A stretch of 64,000 nt of DNA from Actinomycetes bacterium (GCA_025356335.1 JANXUF010000022.1:18901-82900), one strand, 5' to 3'; shown: positions 7,988 through 17,662, counted from the stretch's first letter. Notes: generated by a model from the letters alone, not told the origin. Numbers and translations are program-made.

Positions 7988-9520
7988 CTACAGTGCGACG
8001 TGATCGATCGCCATCAGCTCGCCGACCTTGGAAAACAGGCTGGCGTTGTGGCCGACGGACATTGCACAGTGGTGCGTCGGCGCCTCGGCGAACCACCGTG
8101 ACATGTAGTCGTCAGGGTGTTGGCGGAAGCGGATCGGCGTCTGCGTATTGCCGATGCGCATCGTCGGACCGTCCGTCGAACGCCCTTCGCTGCTGATCAG
8201 TTTCAATCGACCGTCGGCCGTCTGGGTGACGTTGAGCGTGGTCACCGGCCCTGTCCGGACCTTCGCCTCCACGGACACACCGGTGCCCTGCTTGCCGTGG
8301 TAGAGGCCGAGCCCGCGCAGCACCGGCCTTCCTTCGGCGATCGCCATGTGGAACGGTCCGTCGTGTCCGAGCAGGATCGTCTCGTCCTCGTAGTCGACGA
8401 CGACGATTTCGGTGAAGCTGCCGCCGACACCGAGAATGTCGCACATCTTCATCGCCACGGCCGTCTTGAGATCGCCCTCGCCGGCGCACGGGATACCTCG
8501 CGCTGTCAGCAGCGAATGACCGACGATGAAACCGGCCTGCAGGCGCTCCTCCTTGGTGTCAGGCGCCCCGTGGTAGTAGTACGCCAGGGCGTCGAGGTCG
8601 AACTCGCGGACCAGCCTCTCCTGAGCGGCGGCGACGCGGCATGACCAGTCCATCTGCTCGTCCGTCGGACGCCTGGCGATCGGGTCGGACGCCGAATCGC
8701 TGCTGATCTCGAACATCGCCATGACCTCGGAGCGCTTGGCCTCGACGTCGCTACTGCCGACGCCGTCGACGAGCTGTTGCAGATCACCGATCTCCAGCAC
8801 CTCGACGTGGAGTCCGGTCTGTGCCTGGATCATCGTCGGGTCGCTGTACAGATCGAGCATTCCACCGTAGGTGTTGCCGAGGAATCCGAAACGCGCGTGT
8901 TTGAACGTCCTGGCGACTGATGCCGCTCTCGCCCAGGATTCGATCTCCGTCCAGGCACGCACCGCTTCGGGCCGCGTCGCTGTTACCTCGTCGGCGAGCG
9001 AGATCGCCGGGGTCTCCTCCAATCCGAGCAGCCCGTTGACGACACGGAACGGGATGCGCGCTCGATTCATTGCATTTGCATATTCCGGGACAGGGCAGGC
9101 GCCACAGTGGGCGAGCCACTCGCCGGTCGTCGTGCGGTCGTAGTCGAGTCGGGCGGCAGGCTGCAGGTTGAGGAAGACCACCGGGGCGTCACACAGTTGG
9201 TGAACCGGCAGGACCATCGAAGCCGTGGCATAGGTGGCGGCATGGCAGAAGACGATGTCGACGTTCTTCGATTGCAGCCACTCACCGGCCGCCCGACCTG
9301 ATGCCTCGGTGTCGACGAGCCCGACGTTGAAGACGTCACCCCACACGGACAGCCGTCGCTCGATGAACCTGCCGTAGTCCGCGAGCCGATCGCGCAGCCC
9401 GGGAAACTGGTTCCAGTAGGCCTGCAAGCCTGCCGAATACAGCCCGATACGGGCACGCTTGGCCTGCTTGATCGGCTCGAACAGTTCACTCGTTGCAGTT
9501 CGGGTCATCGTGCTCGTCAT
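7988..9520 (-). CDS. L-fucose/L-arabinose isomerase-family protein
   Basis: 510 residues. The N-terminal half follows the Rossmann-like layout of L-arabinose/L-fucose isomerases (RIGLYSAGLQAYWNQFPGLR; VDIVFCHAATYATASMVLPV; FLNLQPAARLDYD). The C-terminal half has CAGEGDLKTAVAMKMCDILG and FHMAIAEGRPVLRG, typical of the metal-binding domain of this superfamily. The start is preceded by AGAGGA. It is the last gene of the rhamnose operon, 30 bases after lutC. The operon already encodes a different, xylose-isomerase-fold rhamnose isomerase, so this enzyme may act on another sugar such as L-fucose or L-arabinose, or on a side product. Confidence 0.75.
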   Translation of the reverse strand: MTSTMTRTATSELFEPIKQAKRARIGLYSAGLQAYWNQFPGLRDRLADYGRFIERRLSVWGDVFNVGLVDTEASGRAAGEWLQSKNVDIVFCHAATYATASMVLPVHQLCDAPVVFLNLQPAARLDYDRTTTGEWLAHCGACPVPEYANAMNRARIPFRVVNGLLGLEETPAISLADEVTATRPEAVRAWTEIESWARAASVARTFKHARFGFLGNTYGGMLDLYSDPTMIQAQTGLHVEVLEIGDLQQLVDGVGSSDVEAKRSEVMAMFEISSDSASDPIARRPTDEQMDWSCRVAAAQERLVREFDLDALAYYYHGAPDTKEERLQAGFIVGHSLLTARGIPCAGEGDLKTAVAMKMCDILGVGGSFTEIVVVDYEDETILLGHDGPFHMAIAEGRPVLRGLGLYHGKQGTGVSVEAKVRTGPVTTLNVTQTADGRLKLISSEGRSTDGPTMRIGNTQTPIRFRQHPDDYMSRWFAEAPTHHCAMSVGHNASLFSKVGELMAIDHVAL

Positions 9521-9550
9521 GGCTTCCTCTGATGTGTGCGGATGGTTCGG

Positions 9551-10189
9551 TCAGGGTGCGGAGTTGGATCCGGGGACGTGTTCGACAATGATCACGACGA
9601 GATGGCGTGGTCCATGGACACCCTCGACCCGCTTGAGTTCGATATCGCTGGTGGCGCTGGGTCCGCTGATCCACGTCAACGGGCGCCGCGGATCGAGCCG
9701 GCGAAAGGCATCTGGCACGGCACCGACAACCTGCTCCGGGAGCACGATGCAGATGTGGTGGTCGGGGACGAGGGTCAGCAGCCGGCGGCCCTGGCCCGGC
9801 CCGCCGTCGAGCACGATCGTGCCCGTTTCGCAGATCGCCACGCTGCACGTCGTGATCACGCCGACGTCGTTCCCATCGAGATCGGTCGCCGTCAGCGTCC
9901 CGTCATCGATGCTCACGTGGCGATCGGACGGTTGCCACGCCGGATCGAGTCCTGGAGGAGCGAACAGCCGATCGATGCCCGCAGCATCGGCCGCTTCGAT
10001 GATCGCACCGGCGATGCCCGCTGGAGCGCACCGATGGACGATCGCCCGATAGTCGACGAGACGGTCGACCAGCAATTCGACGTCAGCAGCCGCGCCGGCA
10101 CGATAGTCGCGGGGAACATCGGGCGACACGGCCGTCACGATCGCGCTGCGGATCCTGGCGAGTACTTCGTCGCGCGCCGAGATGGTCAC
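9551..10189 (-). CDS. lutC: LutC-type LUD domain protein (L-lactate oxidation)
   Basis: 212 residues. This is a single LUD domain with the hallmark SVAICETGTIVLDGGPGQGRR and LTLVPDHHICIVLPEQVVG. LutC works with LutA and LutB in oxidising L-lactate to pyruvate. I chose the GTG at 10189 because it overlaps the lutB stop in a GTGA arrangement and begins MTISARDEVLARIR, as LutC proteins do; the frame is open further upstream but runs under lutB. Its place after lutA and lutB, behind an aldolase-dehydrogenase that makes L-lactate, supports the call. Confidence 0.88.
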   Translation of the reverse strand: MTISARDEVLARIRSAIVTAVSPDVPRDYRAGAAADVELLVDRLVDYRAIVHRCAPAGIAGAIIEAADAAGIDRLFAPPGLDPAWQPSDRHVSIDDGTLTATDLDGNDVGVITTCSVAICETGTIVLDGGPGQGRRLLTLVPDHHICIVLPEQVVGAVPDAFRRLDPRRPLTWISGPSATSDIELKRVEGVHGPRHLVVIIVEHVPGSNSAP

Positions 10190-11667
10190 GACGGATCCTC
10201 GTGCTCGGTCGCCCACCATTGACGGAAGGTCTGCACCGGCGGCTTCGCCAGATCCCGACTGGCGGTCCAGCGCGACAGCGGCCACGGCAGCCTGCGGATC
10301 GTGGTCCGGCGGGTCGAATGGCGCAGAACACCAGCACCGCGTTGAGCCAATTGCCAGCGCTTCTCGCCGGCCATCGCCCAGCCGACGCCGGCCATCGCCA
10401 GGCGCTCGCCACTCGGGATCCGACTGGCGGCCTTGGCTGCTTCGACATGGCGGGCACGCAGATCCACGAGGATCGAAGGGATGTCGATGCGCACCGGGCA
10501 GACATCGAAGCATGCACCGCACAACGTCGAGGCATAGGGGAGCGAGTCGTTCACGCCGTCGCCAGTGAGGCCGGTGAGCTGCGGGCTGAGAATCGCACCG
10601 ATCGGACCGGGGTAGGTCGAGCCGTATGCGTGCCCGCCGGTGCGTTCGTACACCGGGCAGACATTGAGGCACGCCGAACAGCGGATGCAGTGCAGTGCCT
10701 GCCGGCCGACCTCATCGGCGAGCGTCGCCGTGCGGCCGTTGTCGAGCAGTACGAGATGGAACGACTGCGGCCCGTCGCCTGGTGTCACCCCGGTCCACGT
10801 CGACGTGTAGGGGTTCATCCGCTCGCCGGTCGACGAACGTGGCAGCAGTTGGAAGAAGACCTCGAGGTCGGTCCAGGTCGGTACCAATTTCTCGATGCCC
10901 ATCACCGTGATCAGCGTGTCGGGAAGCGTCAGACACATGCGCCCGTTGCCCTCCGATTCGACAACCGTCAGCGTGCCGGTGTCGGCAACGGCGAAGTTGG
11001 CACCGGAAATCGCGACCTTCGTCTCGAGGAACTTCTTGCGCAGGTAGCGTCGTGCCTCCCCGGCGAGCACTGCAGGCTCGTCGCTGATCGAACGATCGAC
11101 ACCGGGCATCTCCTGCAGGAAGATCTCACGGATCTGGGCACGGTTGCGGTGGATCGCCGGGACGAGGATGTGGCTCGGCTCGTCGTGACCGAGTTGGATG
11201 ATCAGTTCGGCGAGGTCGGTCTCGAACGCCTCGATACCGGCAGCGGCGAGCGCCTCGTTGAGGCCGATCTCCTGCGTGACCATCGACTTCACTTTGACGA
11301 CCTGCTTGGCGCCGGTGGCCTGCACGAGTCCGGTGACGATGCGGTTCGCCTCTGCGGCGTCGCGCGCCCAGTGGACGGCGCCGCCGTTGGCGACGACGTT
11401 GCGTTCCAATTCGATCAACAGCGTGTCGAGGCTGGCCATCGTGCTCGCCTTGATCGCCTCACCCGCTCGTCGCAACTCCTCCCAATCGGCGACCTCGCCG
11501 ACGACGTTCGCCCGCTTCGCTCGGATCGTCGCCGTCGCCGAGCGCAGGTTGCTGCGCAGTTGGCCGTCGGCAAGGGCGATCTTGGCGGCGGCAGGGAATG
11601 TGCGGTCACCTTGTAGACGGCCGACGCCGAGGGGGGCGTACACGGGAAGGTTCGTCCTGTCAGACAT
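10186..11667 (-). CDS. lutB: LutB-type iron-sulfur protein (L-lactate oxidation)
   Basis: 493 residues. The N-terminal ~330 residues form a LUD-like domain (AVADTGTLTVVESEGNGRMC). This is followed by two ferredoxin-like clusters, CIRCSACLNVCPVYE and CGACFDVCP, for [4Fe-4S] centres. The length and order match LutB/YkgF. Its 5' end overlaps the lutA 3' end by 8 bases, and its stop overlaps the lutC GTG, so the three lut genes are translationally coupled. It should pass electrons from lactate to the respiratory chain. Confidence 0.92.
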   Translation of the reverse strand: MSDRTNLPVYAPLGVGRLQGDRTFPAAAKIALADGQLRSNLRSATATIRAKRANVVGEVADWEELRRAGEAIKASTMASLDTLLIELERNVVANGGAVHWARDAAEANRIVTGLVQATGAKQVVKVKSMVTQEIGLNEALAAAGIEAFETDLAELIIQLGHDEPSHILVPAIHRNRAQIREIFLQEMPGVDRSISDEPAVLAGEARRYLRKKFLETKVAISGANFAVADTGTLTVVESEGNGRMCLTLPDTLITVMGIEKLVPTWTDLEVFFQLLPRSSTGERMNPYTSTWTGVTPGDGPQSFHLVLLDNGRTATLADEVGRQALHCIRCSACLNVCPVYERTGGHAYGSTYPGPIGAILSPQLTGLTGDGVNDSLPYASTLCGACFDVCPVRIDIPSILVDLRARHVEAAKAASRIPSGERLAMAGVGWAMAGEKRWQLAQRGAGVLRHSTRRTTIRRLPWPLSRWTASRDLAKPPVQTFRQWWATEHEDPS

Positions 11668-12499
11668 CGTTGCCGCTTCCAGGGTTCGAAGTCTGCCGGG
11701 AGGGTCTGACGCTGACGCCGTGCGTCTCGCCTGATTCGGTCGACGCGAGAATTTCGGCGAGGTGCATCGTGCGGACCCCTGACGTCAGGCGGCTGAGCCC
11801 GCCGCCGATGTGCATCAGGCACGAGGCGTCCGCGGCCGAACAGATCTCCGCCTTCGTACCGAGGACGTTGGCCATCTTGTCGGCGAGCATCGCTGTCGAT
11901 GTGTCGGCGTTCTTCACCGCGAACGTTCCACCGAATCCGCAGCACTGGTCAGCCGCTGGCAGTTCGATCAACTCGATGCCTCTGACCGCCCGAAGCAGCC
12001 GGAGCGGTTTGTCGCCGACATGCAGCATCCTCAACGAGTGGCACGTCGGGTGGTACGTCACGCGATGGGGGAAGTAGGCATCGACGTCGGTCACCTTCAG
12101 GACGTCGGTGAGGAACTCGCTGAACTCTCTCGTCCGCCGCGCAATCGCATCCGCCCTGGCGGCGAGGGCTGGTTTGCCGAGACGGCGGGCGACCATCCCG
12201 TGCTGATGGCGGATCGAACCGGCGCAGGATGCGGACGGCAGGACGATGTGCTCGTACTGCTCGAAGGTCTCGACGAAATGCTCGATCAACGCCAGCGCGT
12301 CTCGCTGATAGCCGCTGTTGATGTGCATCTGCCCGCAGCACGTCTGTGCCTGCGGGAACTCGACCCTGACCCCGAGCCGCTCCAACACCGTGACGGTCGC
12401 CTTGGCGACATCGGGGAACATCGTGTCGGCGAGACAGGTGGCGAACAGTGCTGCCGTGATCCGTGGAGCAGTCACCTCGTTGTGGTCGAGTTGAGTCAT
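11660..12499 (-). CDS. lutA: LutA-type CCG-domain protein (L-lactate oxidation)
   Basis: 279 residues. It has two cysteine-rich CCG domains: FPQAQTCCGQMHINSG near residue 60 and LPAADQCCGFGGTFAVKNAD near 185, the signature of LutA/YkgE and heterodisulfide reductase-like subunits. ALFATCLADTMFPDVAKATV at the start is typical. Its 3' end overlaps lutB, and its ATG overlaps the rhaB stop by 4 bases. It is the first lut gene in the operon. Confidence 0.92.
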   Translation of the reverse strand: MTQLDHNEVTAPRITAALFATCLADTMFPDVAKATVTVLERLGVRVEFPQAQTCCGQMHINSGYQRDALALIEHFVETFEQYEHIVLPSASCAGSIRHQHGMVARRLGKPALAARADAIARRTREFSEFLTDVLKVTDVDAYFPHRVTYHPTCHSLRMLHVGDKPLRLLRAVRGIELIELPAADQCCGFGGTFAVKNADTSTAMLADKMANVLGTKAEICSAADASCLMHIGGGLSRLTSGVRTMHLAEILASTESGETHGVSVRPSRQTSNPGSGNDV

Positions 12500-13965
12500 C
12501 GTGTGGTCCCAGGGAGCGGTGTGCGGGAGAGGCGGGTGGCGAGCGCTTCCCAGTTGAGCATCTTCTGCGGCTCGATGCGCGTCGGGGGGATCGTCCGCTC
12601 GACCAGCTCACGACCGTGGGCGAGGTCGGTCAACCGTCCGTCGGCGATCGCCTGCACCAATGCGTTGCCGACGACGGTCGCCTCGACCGGCCCGGCGAGC
12701 ACCGGCCGTCCGCATGCGCTGGCGCACAACTGACCGAGGAGGACGTTCGCCGCACCGCCCCCGACGAGGTGGATGACCTCTGCCTCGGTGCCGGCGACGT
12801 GCTCGATCGTCGTGACCGTCCGTCTCCAGGCGAGGGCGAGCGAGTCGAGGATCACGCGGGTGATCTCCCCTGGCGTCTCCGGAATCGGCTGCCCACTCGC
12901 ACGGCACGCTTCGATGATTCGAGCCGTCATGTCGCCCGGGGAGGCGAAGATCGGATCGTCGACATCGATGACACTGCGCCCGCCTGGCACCTCGGCAGCC
13001 GTCGCCACGAGCGCGATGACGTCTGTCGGCAGTCCCCGGGCGGCCCAGCTGCGGCGGGATTCCTCGAGGAGCCACAGCCCGCCGACGTTCTTCAACAGCC
13101 GTGTCGTGTCGTCGACGCCGAGCTCGTTGGTGACATTGGCCGACAGCGCCTCGGCGGACGTGACCGGCGCAGTCAGTTCACAACCGACGAGCGACCAGGT
13201 TCCACACGAGATGTAGATCCCCTGGCGATCAGCGCGGAGCGGTGTACCGGCGATCGCGCTGGCGGTGTCGTGGCTGGCAACTGCGACGACATCGAGTCCG
13301 TCGACGCGTCCGCCGACACCGTCGACCGTCCCGAGGTGGGTGCCGGGGCGATGGAGCTGGGGCATGATCTCGCGCCGCAGACCGAGGCGATCGATCAGCT
13401 CGTCGCTCCACTGATGGCTCCTCGTGTCCAGGAGCTGTGTCGTGCTCGCCGTGGTGATCTCGTTGGTCGTACTGCCACACAGTTCGTGGTTCAACAGATC
13501 CGGCACCATCAACAACGTCGCCGCTTGGCGATACTGCTCGGAGTCGGCGTCGGCGGAGAGTTGGTAGATCGTGTTGAACGCCAGGAACTGGATCCCGGTG
13601 ATGTCGTAGATCGCTGCATCGCCGAGTTCCGAGCGGACCGCATCCATGACACCATCGGTGCGTGCCGAGCGGTAGGCGTGCACCGGCCCGATGAGCCGGC
13701 CCTCGCCATCGAGCAGTCCGTAGTCGACGGCCCATGAATCGATGGCCACCGAGCGGAGCACGCCGCGATCTGCTGCCATCGTGAGGCCGTCGCTGACATG
13801 GCTGAGCAGGCCCTCGAAATCCCACGTCAGCGCACCGTTCAATCCACTGATCGGAGTGTTGGCGAATCGCGCGACCTGTTCGAGGACGATCCCGTCGTTG
13901 TCGAGGTGGACGTCCACGACCCGCCCGCTCGTCGCCCCGAGATCGACGGCGACATAGGTGGGCAC
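12496..13965 (-). CDS. rhaB: rhamnulokinase
   Basis: 489 residues, the usual length for RhaB. This is a FGGY-type sugar kinase: the phosphate-binding loop DLGATSGR is at 8-15, followed by SVAIDSWAVDYGLLDGEGRL and HAYRSARTDGVMDAV, which are characteristic of rhamnulokinases. HLVGGGAANVLLGQLCASAC lies in the C-terminal ATP-binding domain. It phosphorylates L-rhamnulose at C1. It lies 16 bases downstream of the aldolase-dehydrogenase gene and overlaps lutA. Confidence 0.93.
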   Translation of the reverse strand: MPTYVAVDLGATSGRVVDVHLDNDGIVLEQVARFANTPISGLNGALTWDFEGLLSHVSDGLTMAADRGVLRSVAIDSWAVDYGLLDGEGRLIGPVHAYRSARTDGVMDAVRSELGDAAIYDITGIQFLAFNTIYQLSADADSEQYRQAATLLMVPDLLNHELCGSTTNEITTASTTQLLDTRSHQWSDELIDRLGLRREIMPQLHRPGTHLGTVDGVGGRVDGLDVVAVASHDTASAIAGTPLRADRQGIYISCGTWSLVGCELTAPVTSAEALSANVTNELGVDDTTRLLKNVGGLWLLEESRRSWAARGLPTDVIALVATAAEVPGGRSVIDVDDPIFASPGDMTARIIEACRASGQPIPETPGEITRVILDSLALAWRRTVTTIEHVAGTEAEVIHLVGGGAANVLLGQLCASACGRPVLAGPVEATVVGNALVQAIADGRLTDLAHGRELVERTIPPTRIEPQKMLNWEALATRLSRTPLPGTTR

Positions 13966-13981
13966 GGCGACGGAGCGATCT

Positions 13982-16057
13982 TCAGCGTAGGAAGGCAGCG
14001 GCGACGCCGGCGTCGACGGGGATGTGCAGACCGGTGGTCAGTGACAAATCGCCGGCCGTCAGGACGAAAACGGCGGCGGCGACATGCTCCGGCAACACCT
14101 CCCGCTTCAAGAGCGTGCGCTGGGCGTAGAACGCTCCGAGGTCCTCCTCGGCGACGCCGTAGACAGCGGCCCGCTGTGCTCCCCAGCCCTTGGCGAAGAT
14201 GCCGGAGCCGCGAACGACGCCGTCCGGGTTGATGCCGTTGACACGGATCGAGTGTTCACCGAGTTCTGCGGCCAGCAGTCTGACCTGGTGCGCCTGGTCC
14301 GCTTTCGCCGCGCCGTAGGCGACGTTGTTCGGACCGGCGAAGAAAGCGTTCTTACTGGAGATGTAGATGATGTCACCGCCCATCCGCTGACCGATCATCG
14401 CCCGTGCCGCTTCTCGGGCGACGAGGAACGAACCCTTGGCCATGACATCGTGCTGCAGGTCCCAGTCGTGTTCGGTCGTGTCGAGCAATGGCTTGGAGAT
14501 CGACAGCCCGGCATTGTTGACGACGAGGTCGATCCCACCGAACGCCAGAATGCCGGCAGCGAGCGCAGTAGCCACCTGCTTCTCGTCGGTGACGTCGACC
14601 GTGACGGCGACAGCGACATCGGTCGAACCGATCTCGGCGGCGACGGTTGCAGCGGACTCGGCATTCAGATCGGCAACGACGACACAGGCACCCTCTGCCG
14701 CAAGCCGGTGAGCGATTGCCCGCCCGATGCCGGACCCGGCACCGGTGACGAAAGCGATGCGCGTCGCCAACGGCTTGGCCTTCGGCATGCGCTGCAGTTT
14801 GGCTTCCTCCAGGCCCCAGTATTCGATGCGGAACTTCTCTGCTTCAGCGATCGGCGAATACGTCGAAACGGCCTCTGCGCCGCGCATCACGTTGATCGCA
14901 TTGATATAGAACTCGCTGGCAACCCGTGCCGTCTGCTTGTTCGCCCCGAAGGAGAACATACCGACACCGGGGACGAGCACGATCGCCGGATCGGCACCGC
15001 GCATCGCCGGGCTGTCCGGTTTGGCGTTGCGCTCGTAGTACCCGCGGTAGTCGTCGCGGTAGGCGACGTGCAGTTCCTTCAGTCGGGCGACGACGTCGTC
15101 GATCGGGGTCGCGGCAGGGAGGTCGACGATCATCGGCCGGACCTTCGTCCGCAGGAAGTGATCGGGGCATGACGTACCGAGTCCACCGAGTCGTTCGAGT
15201 TTTTCGCTCGCCAGGAACTCGAGCACGACAGGGGCATCGGTGAAGTGTCCAACCTGAGCACGGTCCGTCGATGCCAGCCCGCGGATGATCGGTGCGAGCA
15301 CGGCGGCGCGCGCCAGACGCTCAGCAGCCGGCAGCGCCTCGAACCCTGCCACGGTTGAACCGAATGGTTCAGATGCGCCGTGCTCGATCAGAAACGCTTC
15401 GGCGGTGCGGATGATCTCCAACGAGTTTGCCTCACACGCATCGCTCGTGTCGCCCCATGCCGTGATCCCGTGGCCGCCGAGGATGCAGCCGATCGCCTGT
15501 GGGTTCGCTTGCTTGATCGCTGCGATGTCGAGGCCGAGTTGGAAGCCGGGTCGACGCCACGGCACCCAGACCACGCGGTCACCGAAGCACTCCATGGTCA
15601 AGGCCTCGCCGTCGGTGGCCGTCGCCAGCGAGATACCGGAGTCCGGATGCAGATGGTCGACGTGCGCTGCATCGACGAGCCCGTGCATGGCTGTATCGAT
15701 CGAAGGGGCAGCACCTCCCCGTCCGTGGAGGCAGAAGTCGAACGCAGCAACCATCTCGTCTTCACGCTCGACACCTGGATACACACCTGCCAGCGCCAGT
15801 AGGCGGTCCATGCGCAGTACTGCAAGGCCGGAGGGGGTCAGCGTTCCGAGGTCTCCGCCGGAACCCTTGACCCACAACAGTTCGACTGGTCCGCCGGTGA
15901 CAGGATCCGTTTCGGTGCCCTTCGCCGACGTGTTGCCACCGGCATAGTTCGTATTGCGGGCGTCGGCGCCGAGGCGGTTCGAGCGGGCGATCAGTTGCTG
16001 GACAGTGGTCTGCGGGGTGGAGGTGTTCACCGTGGTCGGTTCGACGGAGTTGGCCAT
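13982..16057 (-). CDS. rhaD: bifunctional rhamnulose-1-phosphate aldolase / L-lactaldehyde dehydrogenase
   Basis: 691 residues. The N-terminal ~410 residues are a class II aldolase/adducin domain (NTNYAGGNTSAKGTETDPVT; HVDHLHPDSGISLATATDGE with zinc histidines; ILGGHGITAWGD). The C-terminal ~265 residues are a short-chain dehydrogenase with the NAD-binding loop VTGAGSGIGRAIA near 435 and an active-site YGAAKAD. Fusions of this kind are known to split rhamnulose-1-phosphate into DHAP and L-lactaldehyde and to oxidise the lactaldehyde to L-lactate. The start MANSVEPTT lies 5 bases after the isomerase stop. The frame is open far upstream, but that part is only antisense shadow of the isomerase gene. 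Confidence 0.92.
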   Translation of the reverse strand: MANSVEPTTVNTSTPQTTVQQLIARSNRLGADARNTNYAGGNTSAKGTETDPVTGGPVELLWVKGSGGDLGTLTPSGLAVLRMDRLLALAGVYPGVEREDEMVAAFDFCLHGRGGAAPSIDTAMHGLVDAAHVDHLHPDSGISLATATDGEALTMECFGDRVVWVPWRRPGFQLGLDIAAIKQANPQAIGCILGGHGITAWGDTSDACEANSLEIIRTAEAFLIEHGASEPFGSTVAGFEALPAAERLARAAVLAPIIRGLASTDRAQVGHFTDAPVVLEFLASEKLERLGGLGTSCPDHFLRTKVRPMIVDLPAATPIDDVVARLKELHVAYRDDYRGYYERNAKPDSPAMRGADPAIVLVPGVGMFSFGANKQTARVASEFYINAINVMRGAEAVSTYSPIAEAEKFRIEYWGLEEAKLQRMPKAKPLATRIAFVTGAGSGIGRAIAHRLAAEGACVVVADLNAESAATVAAEIGSTDVAVAVTVDVTDEKQVATALAAGILAFGGIDLVVNNAGLSISKPLLDTTEHDWDLQHDVMAKGSFLVAREAARAMIGQRMGGDIIYISSKNAFFAGPNNVAYGAAKADQAHQVRLLAAELGEHSIRVNGINPDGVVRGSGIFAKGWGAQRAAVYGVAEEDLGAFYAQRTLLKREVLPEHVAAAVFVLTAGDLSLTTGLHIPVDAGVAAAFLR

Positions 16058-16062
16058 CGGCC

Positions 16063-17229
16063 TCACGCCCCCCAGCCGGCAGCGGCGCCGCCGACGCGCT
16101 CGGCGACGATCCGCTCGAAGTAGCCGGAACGCTGATAGGCGGCCATCGGATTGACATCGAGGCCCATTTCCTCGCGCAGTTCGACGAGCAGCGGGCGGAC
16201 GTCGGTGTTGAAGGCGTCCATCAGCACAGCGTTGGCACCGAGCACATCGCCGGCTGCCTGTGCGGCGTGGAGCGCATCGAGATCGATGATCAATGCCTTG
16301 GCGGTGGCCTCCTGGACATTCATGACCGAGCGGATCTGACCGGCGATCTTCGGTTCGATGTTGTGGCACTGATCGAGCATGAAGGCAACGCCCAATGCGG
16401 GCTCCAACCCTCCGCCGGTGCGCACCTCGGTCATGATGCGGAACAATTGGAACGGGTCGGCGGCCCCGACCATCAGGTCGTCGTCCGCGTAGAAACGTGA
16501 GTTGAAATCGAACCCGCCGAGCTTGCCGGCGCGCAGCAGCAGGGCGACGATGAACTCGATGTTCGTGCCGGGGGCGTGATGGCCGGTGTCGACGACGACC
16601 TGCGCTTTCGGGCCGAGTGGAAGGCAGTGCATGAAGGCGGTTCCCCAGTCGGGGACATCCATCGTGTAGAACGACGGTTCGAAGAACTTGTACTCCAGCA
16701 GGAAACGTTGGTCGTCGCCGAGCCGTTCGTAGACCTCGGCAAGGGCGACGGCGAGGCGCTCCTGGCGGGCGGCGATGTCGTCCTGGCCCGGATAGTTCGT
16801 GCCGTCGGAGAACCACAGTTTGAGGTCCTTGGAACCGGTCGCGTCCATGATGTCGATACAGGCGAGCAGATGATCGGTGGCCTTGCGGCGGACACGCGGG
16901 TCCGGGTTGGTGACGGAGCCGAGCTTGTAGTCGTCGTCCTGGAAGACGTTCGAGTTGATCGCCCCGAGGCGAATACCGAGGTCGGCAGCGTGCTTGGCAA
17001 GATCGGCGAAGTCGTCCACCTTGTCCCACGGGATGTGCAGCGACACGCTGGGCGCCACGCCGGTGAAGAGGTTGACCTGCGCGGCGTCGGCAAGTTTCTC
17101 ATACGGGTTGCGTGGCACGCCCGGCTGGGCGAAAACCTTGAAACGGGTTCCGGAGTTGCCGAACGCCCACGAGGGCAGCTCGATCTGCTGATGACGAAGT
17201 GCAGCTTTGACAGCGCGGAAATCGGTCAT
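16063..17229 (-). CDS. rhaI: L-rhamnose isomerase (RhaI type)
   Basis: 388 residues. It has the xylose-isomerase-like TIM barrel of the actinobacterial/rhizobial RhaI type: NPDPRVRRKATDHLLACIDI, DLKLWFSDGTNYPGQDD, then metal ligands in FLLEYKFFEP and VVDTGHHAPGTN, and GGFDFNSRFYADDDL. It converts L-rhamnose to L-rhamnulose. The ATG at 17229 gives MTDFRAVKAALRHQQIELPS, the normal N-terminus. It lies about 110 bases after the mutarotase gene and 5 bases before the aldolase fusion. Confidence 0.93.
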   Translation of the reverse strand: MTDFRAVKAALRHQQIELPSWAFGNSGTRFKVFAQPGVPRNPYEKLADAAQVNLFTGVAPSVSLHIPWDKVDDFADLAKHAADLGIRLGAINSNVFQDDDYKLGSVTNPDPRVRRKATDHLLACIDIMDATGSKDLKLWFSDGTNYPGQDDIAARQERLAVALAEVYERLGDDQRFLLEYKFFEPSFYTMDVPDWGTAFMHCLPLGPKAQVVVDTGHHAPGTNIEFIVALLLRAGKLGGFDFNSRFYADDDLMVGAADPFQLFRIMTEVRTGGGLEPALGVAFMLDQCHNIEPKIAGQIRSVMNVQEATAKALIIDLDALHAAQAAGDVLGANAVLMDAFNTDVRPLLVELREEMGLDVNPMAAYQRSGYFERIVAERVGGAAAGWGA

Positions 17230-17338
17230 GGTCTGTCCTGTCTCTGTGTGTGGGGGTCGGTCGAGTGTCTGGGGTCGGTCGAGAGTGTGCGTGGAGGAGT
17301 GAACGGAGCGAGGGGGTGAGTGCAGTTCGAGGTATGGG

Positions 17339-17662
17339 TCAGTCGAGGTGGAAGATCTCGGTGATCGGCCGGATGCCTTCGTCAGGGGCCGCATCGCCGA
17401 GGTCGAGGAAGAAGCGGCCCATTTCGGCCTGCCATCTGCTGTTCACATCGGTCGCCGCCATCGCCTGTTGGGCTGCGGGTAGGTCGTCGCATTCGAAGTA
17501 GCCGGTGAGCGTGCCGTCAGGGAGCAGGAACAGCGAATAGTTGCGCCATCCGGCGGCGGTGAGTGCCGCCCGCATCTCCGGCCAGACGGCCGCGTGACGT
17601 TCTGTGTACTCATCGAGCAGTTCTGGTCGGACTCGGAGTTGGAAGCACACTCGCTGGCTCAT
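17339..17662 (-). CDS. rhaM: L-rhamnose mutarotase
   Basis: 107 residues, the typical RhaM/RhaU length. The sequence MSQRVCFQLRVRPELLDEYT…HAAVWPEM…GWRNYSLFLLPDGTLTGYFE shows the active-site His and Tyr of the family and the W near WRNYS. It interconverts alpha and beta anomers of L-rhamnose ahead of the isomerase. The ATG at 17662 is fixed by the conserved N-terminus. It stands between the binding-protein gene and rhaI, with gaps of about 110 bases on both sides, the two longest gaps in the operon. Confidence 0.92.
   Translation of the reverse strand: MSQRVCFQLRVRPELLDEYTERHAAVWPEMRAALTAAGWRNYSLFLLPDGTLTGYFECDDLPAAQQAMAATDVNSRWQAEMGRFFLDLGDAAPDEGIRPITEIFHLD

Noticed and set aside
10201..11616. 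471-codon plus-strand open frame
   Set aside because: It is antisense to lutB, whose iron-sulfur motifs are clear; the plus frame shows no family signature.
16063..17029. Open frame extending the aldolase-dehydrogenase gene upstream to 17029
   Set aside because: The upstream part runs out of frame within rhaI on the same strand and is Arg/Pro/His-rich, as expected from a shadow frame in GC-rich coding DNA; the fusion starts at the conserved MANSVEPTT after the rhaI stop.
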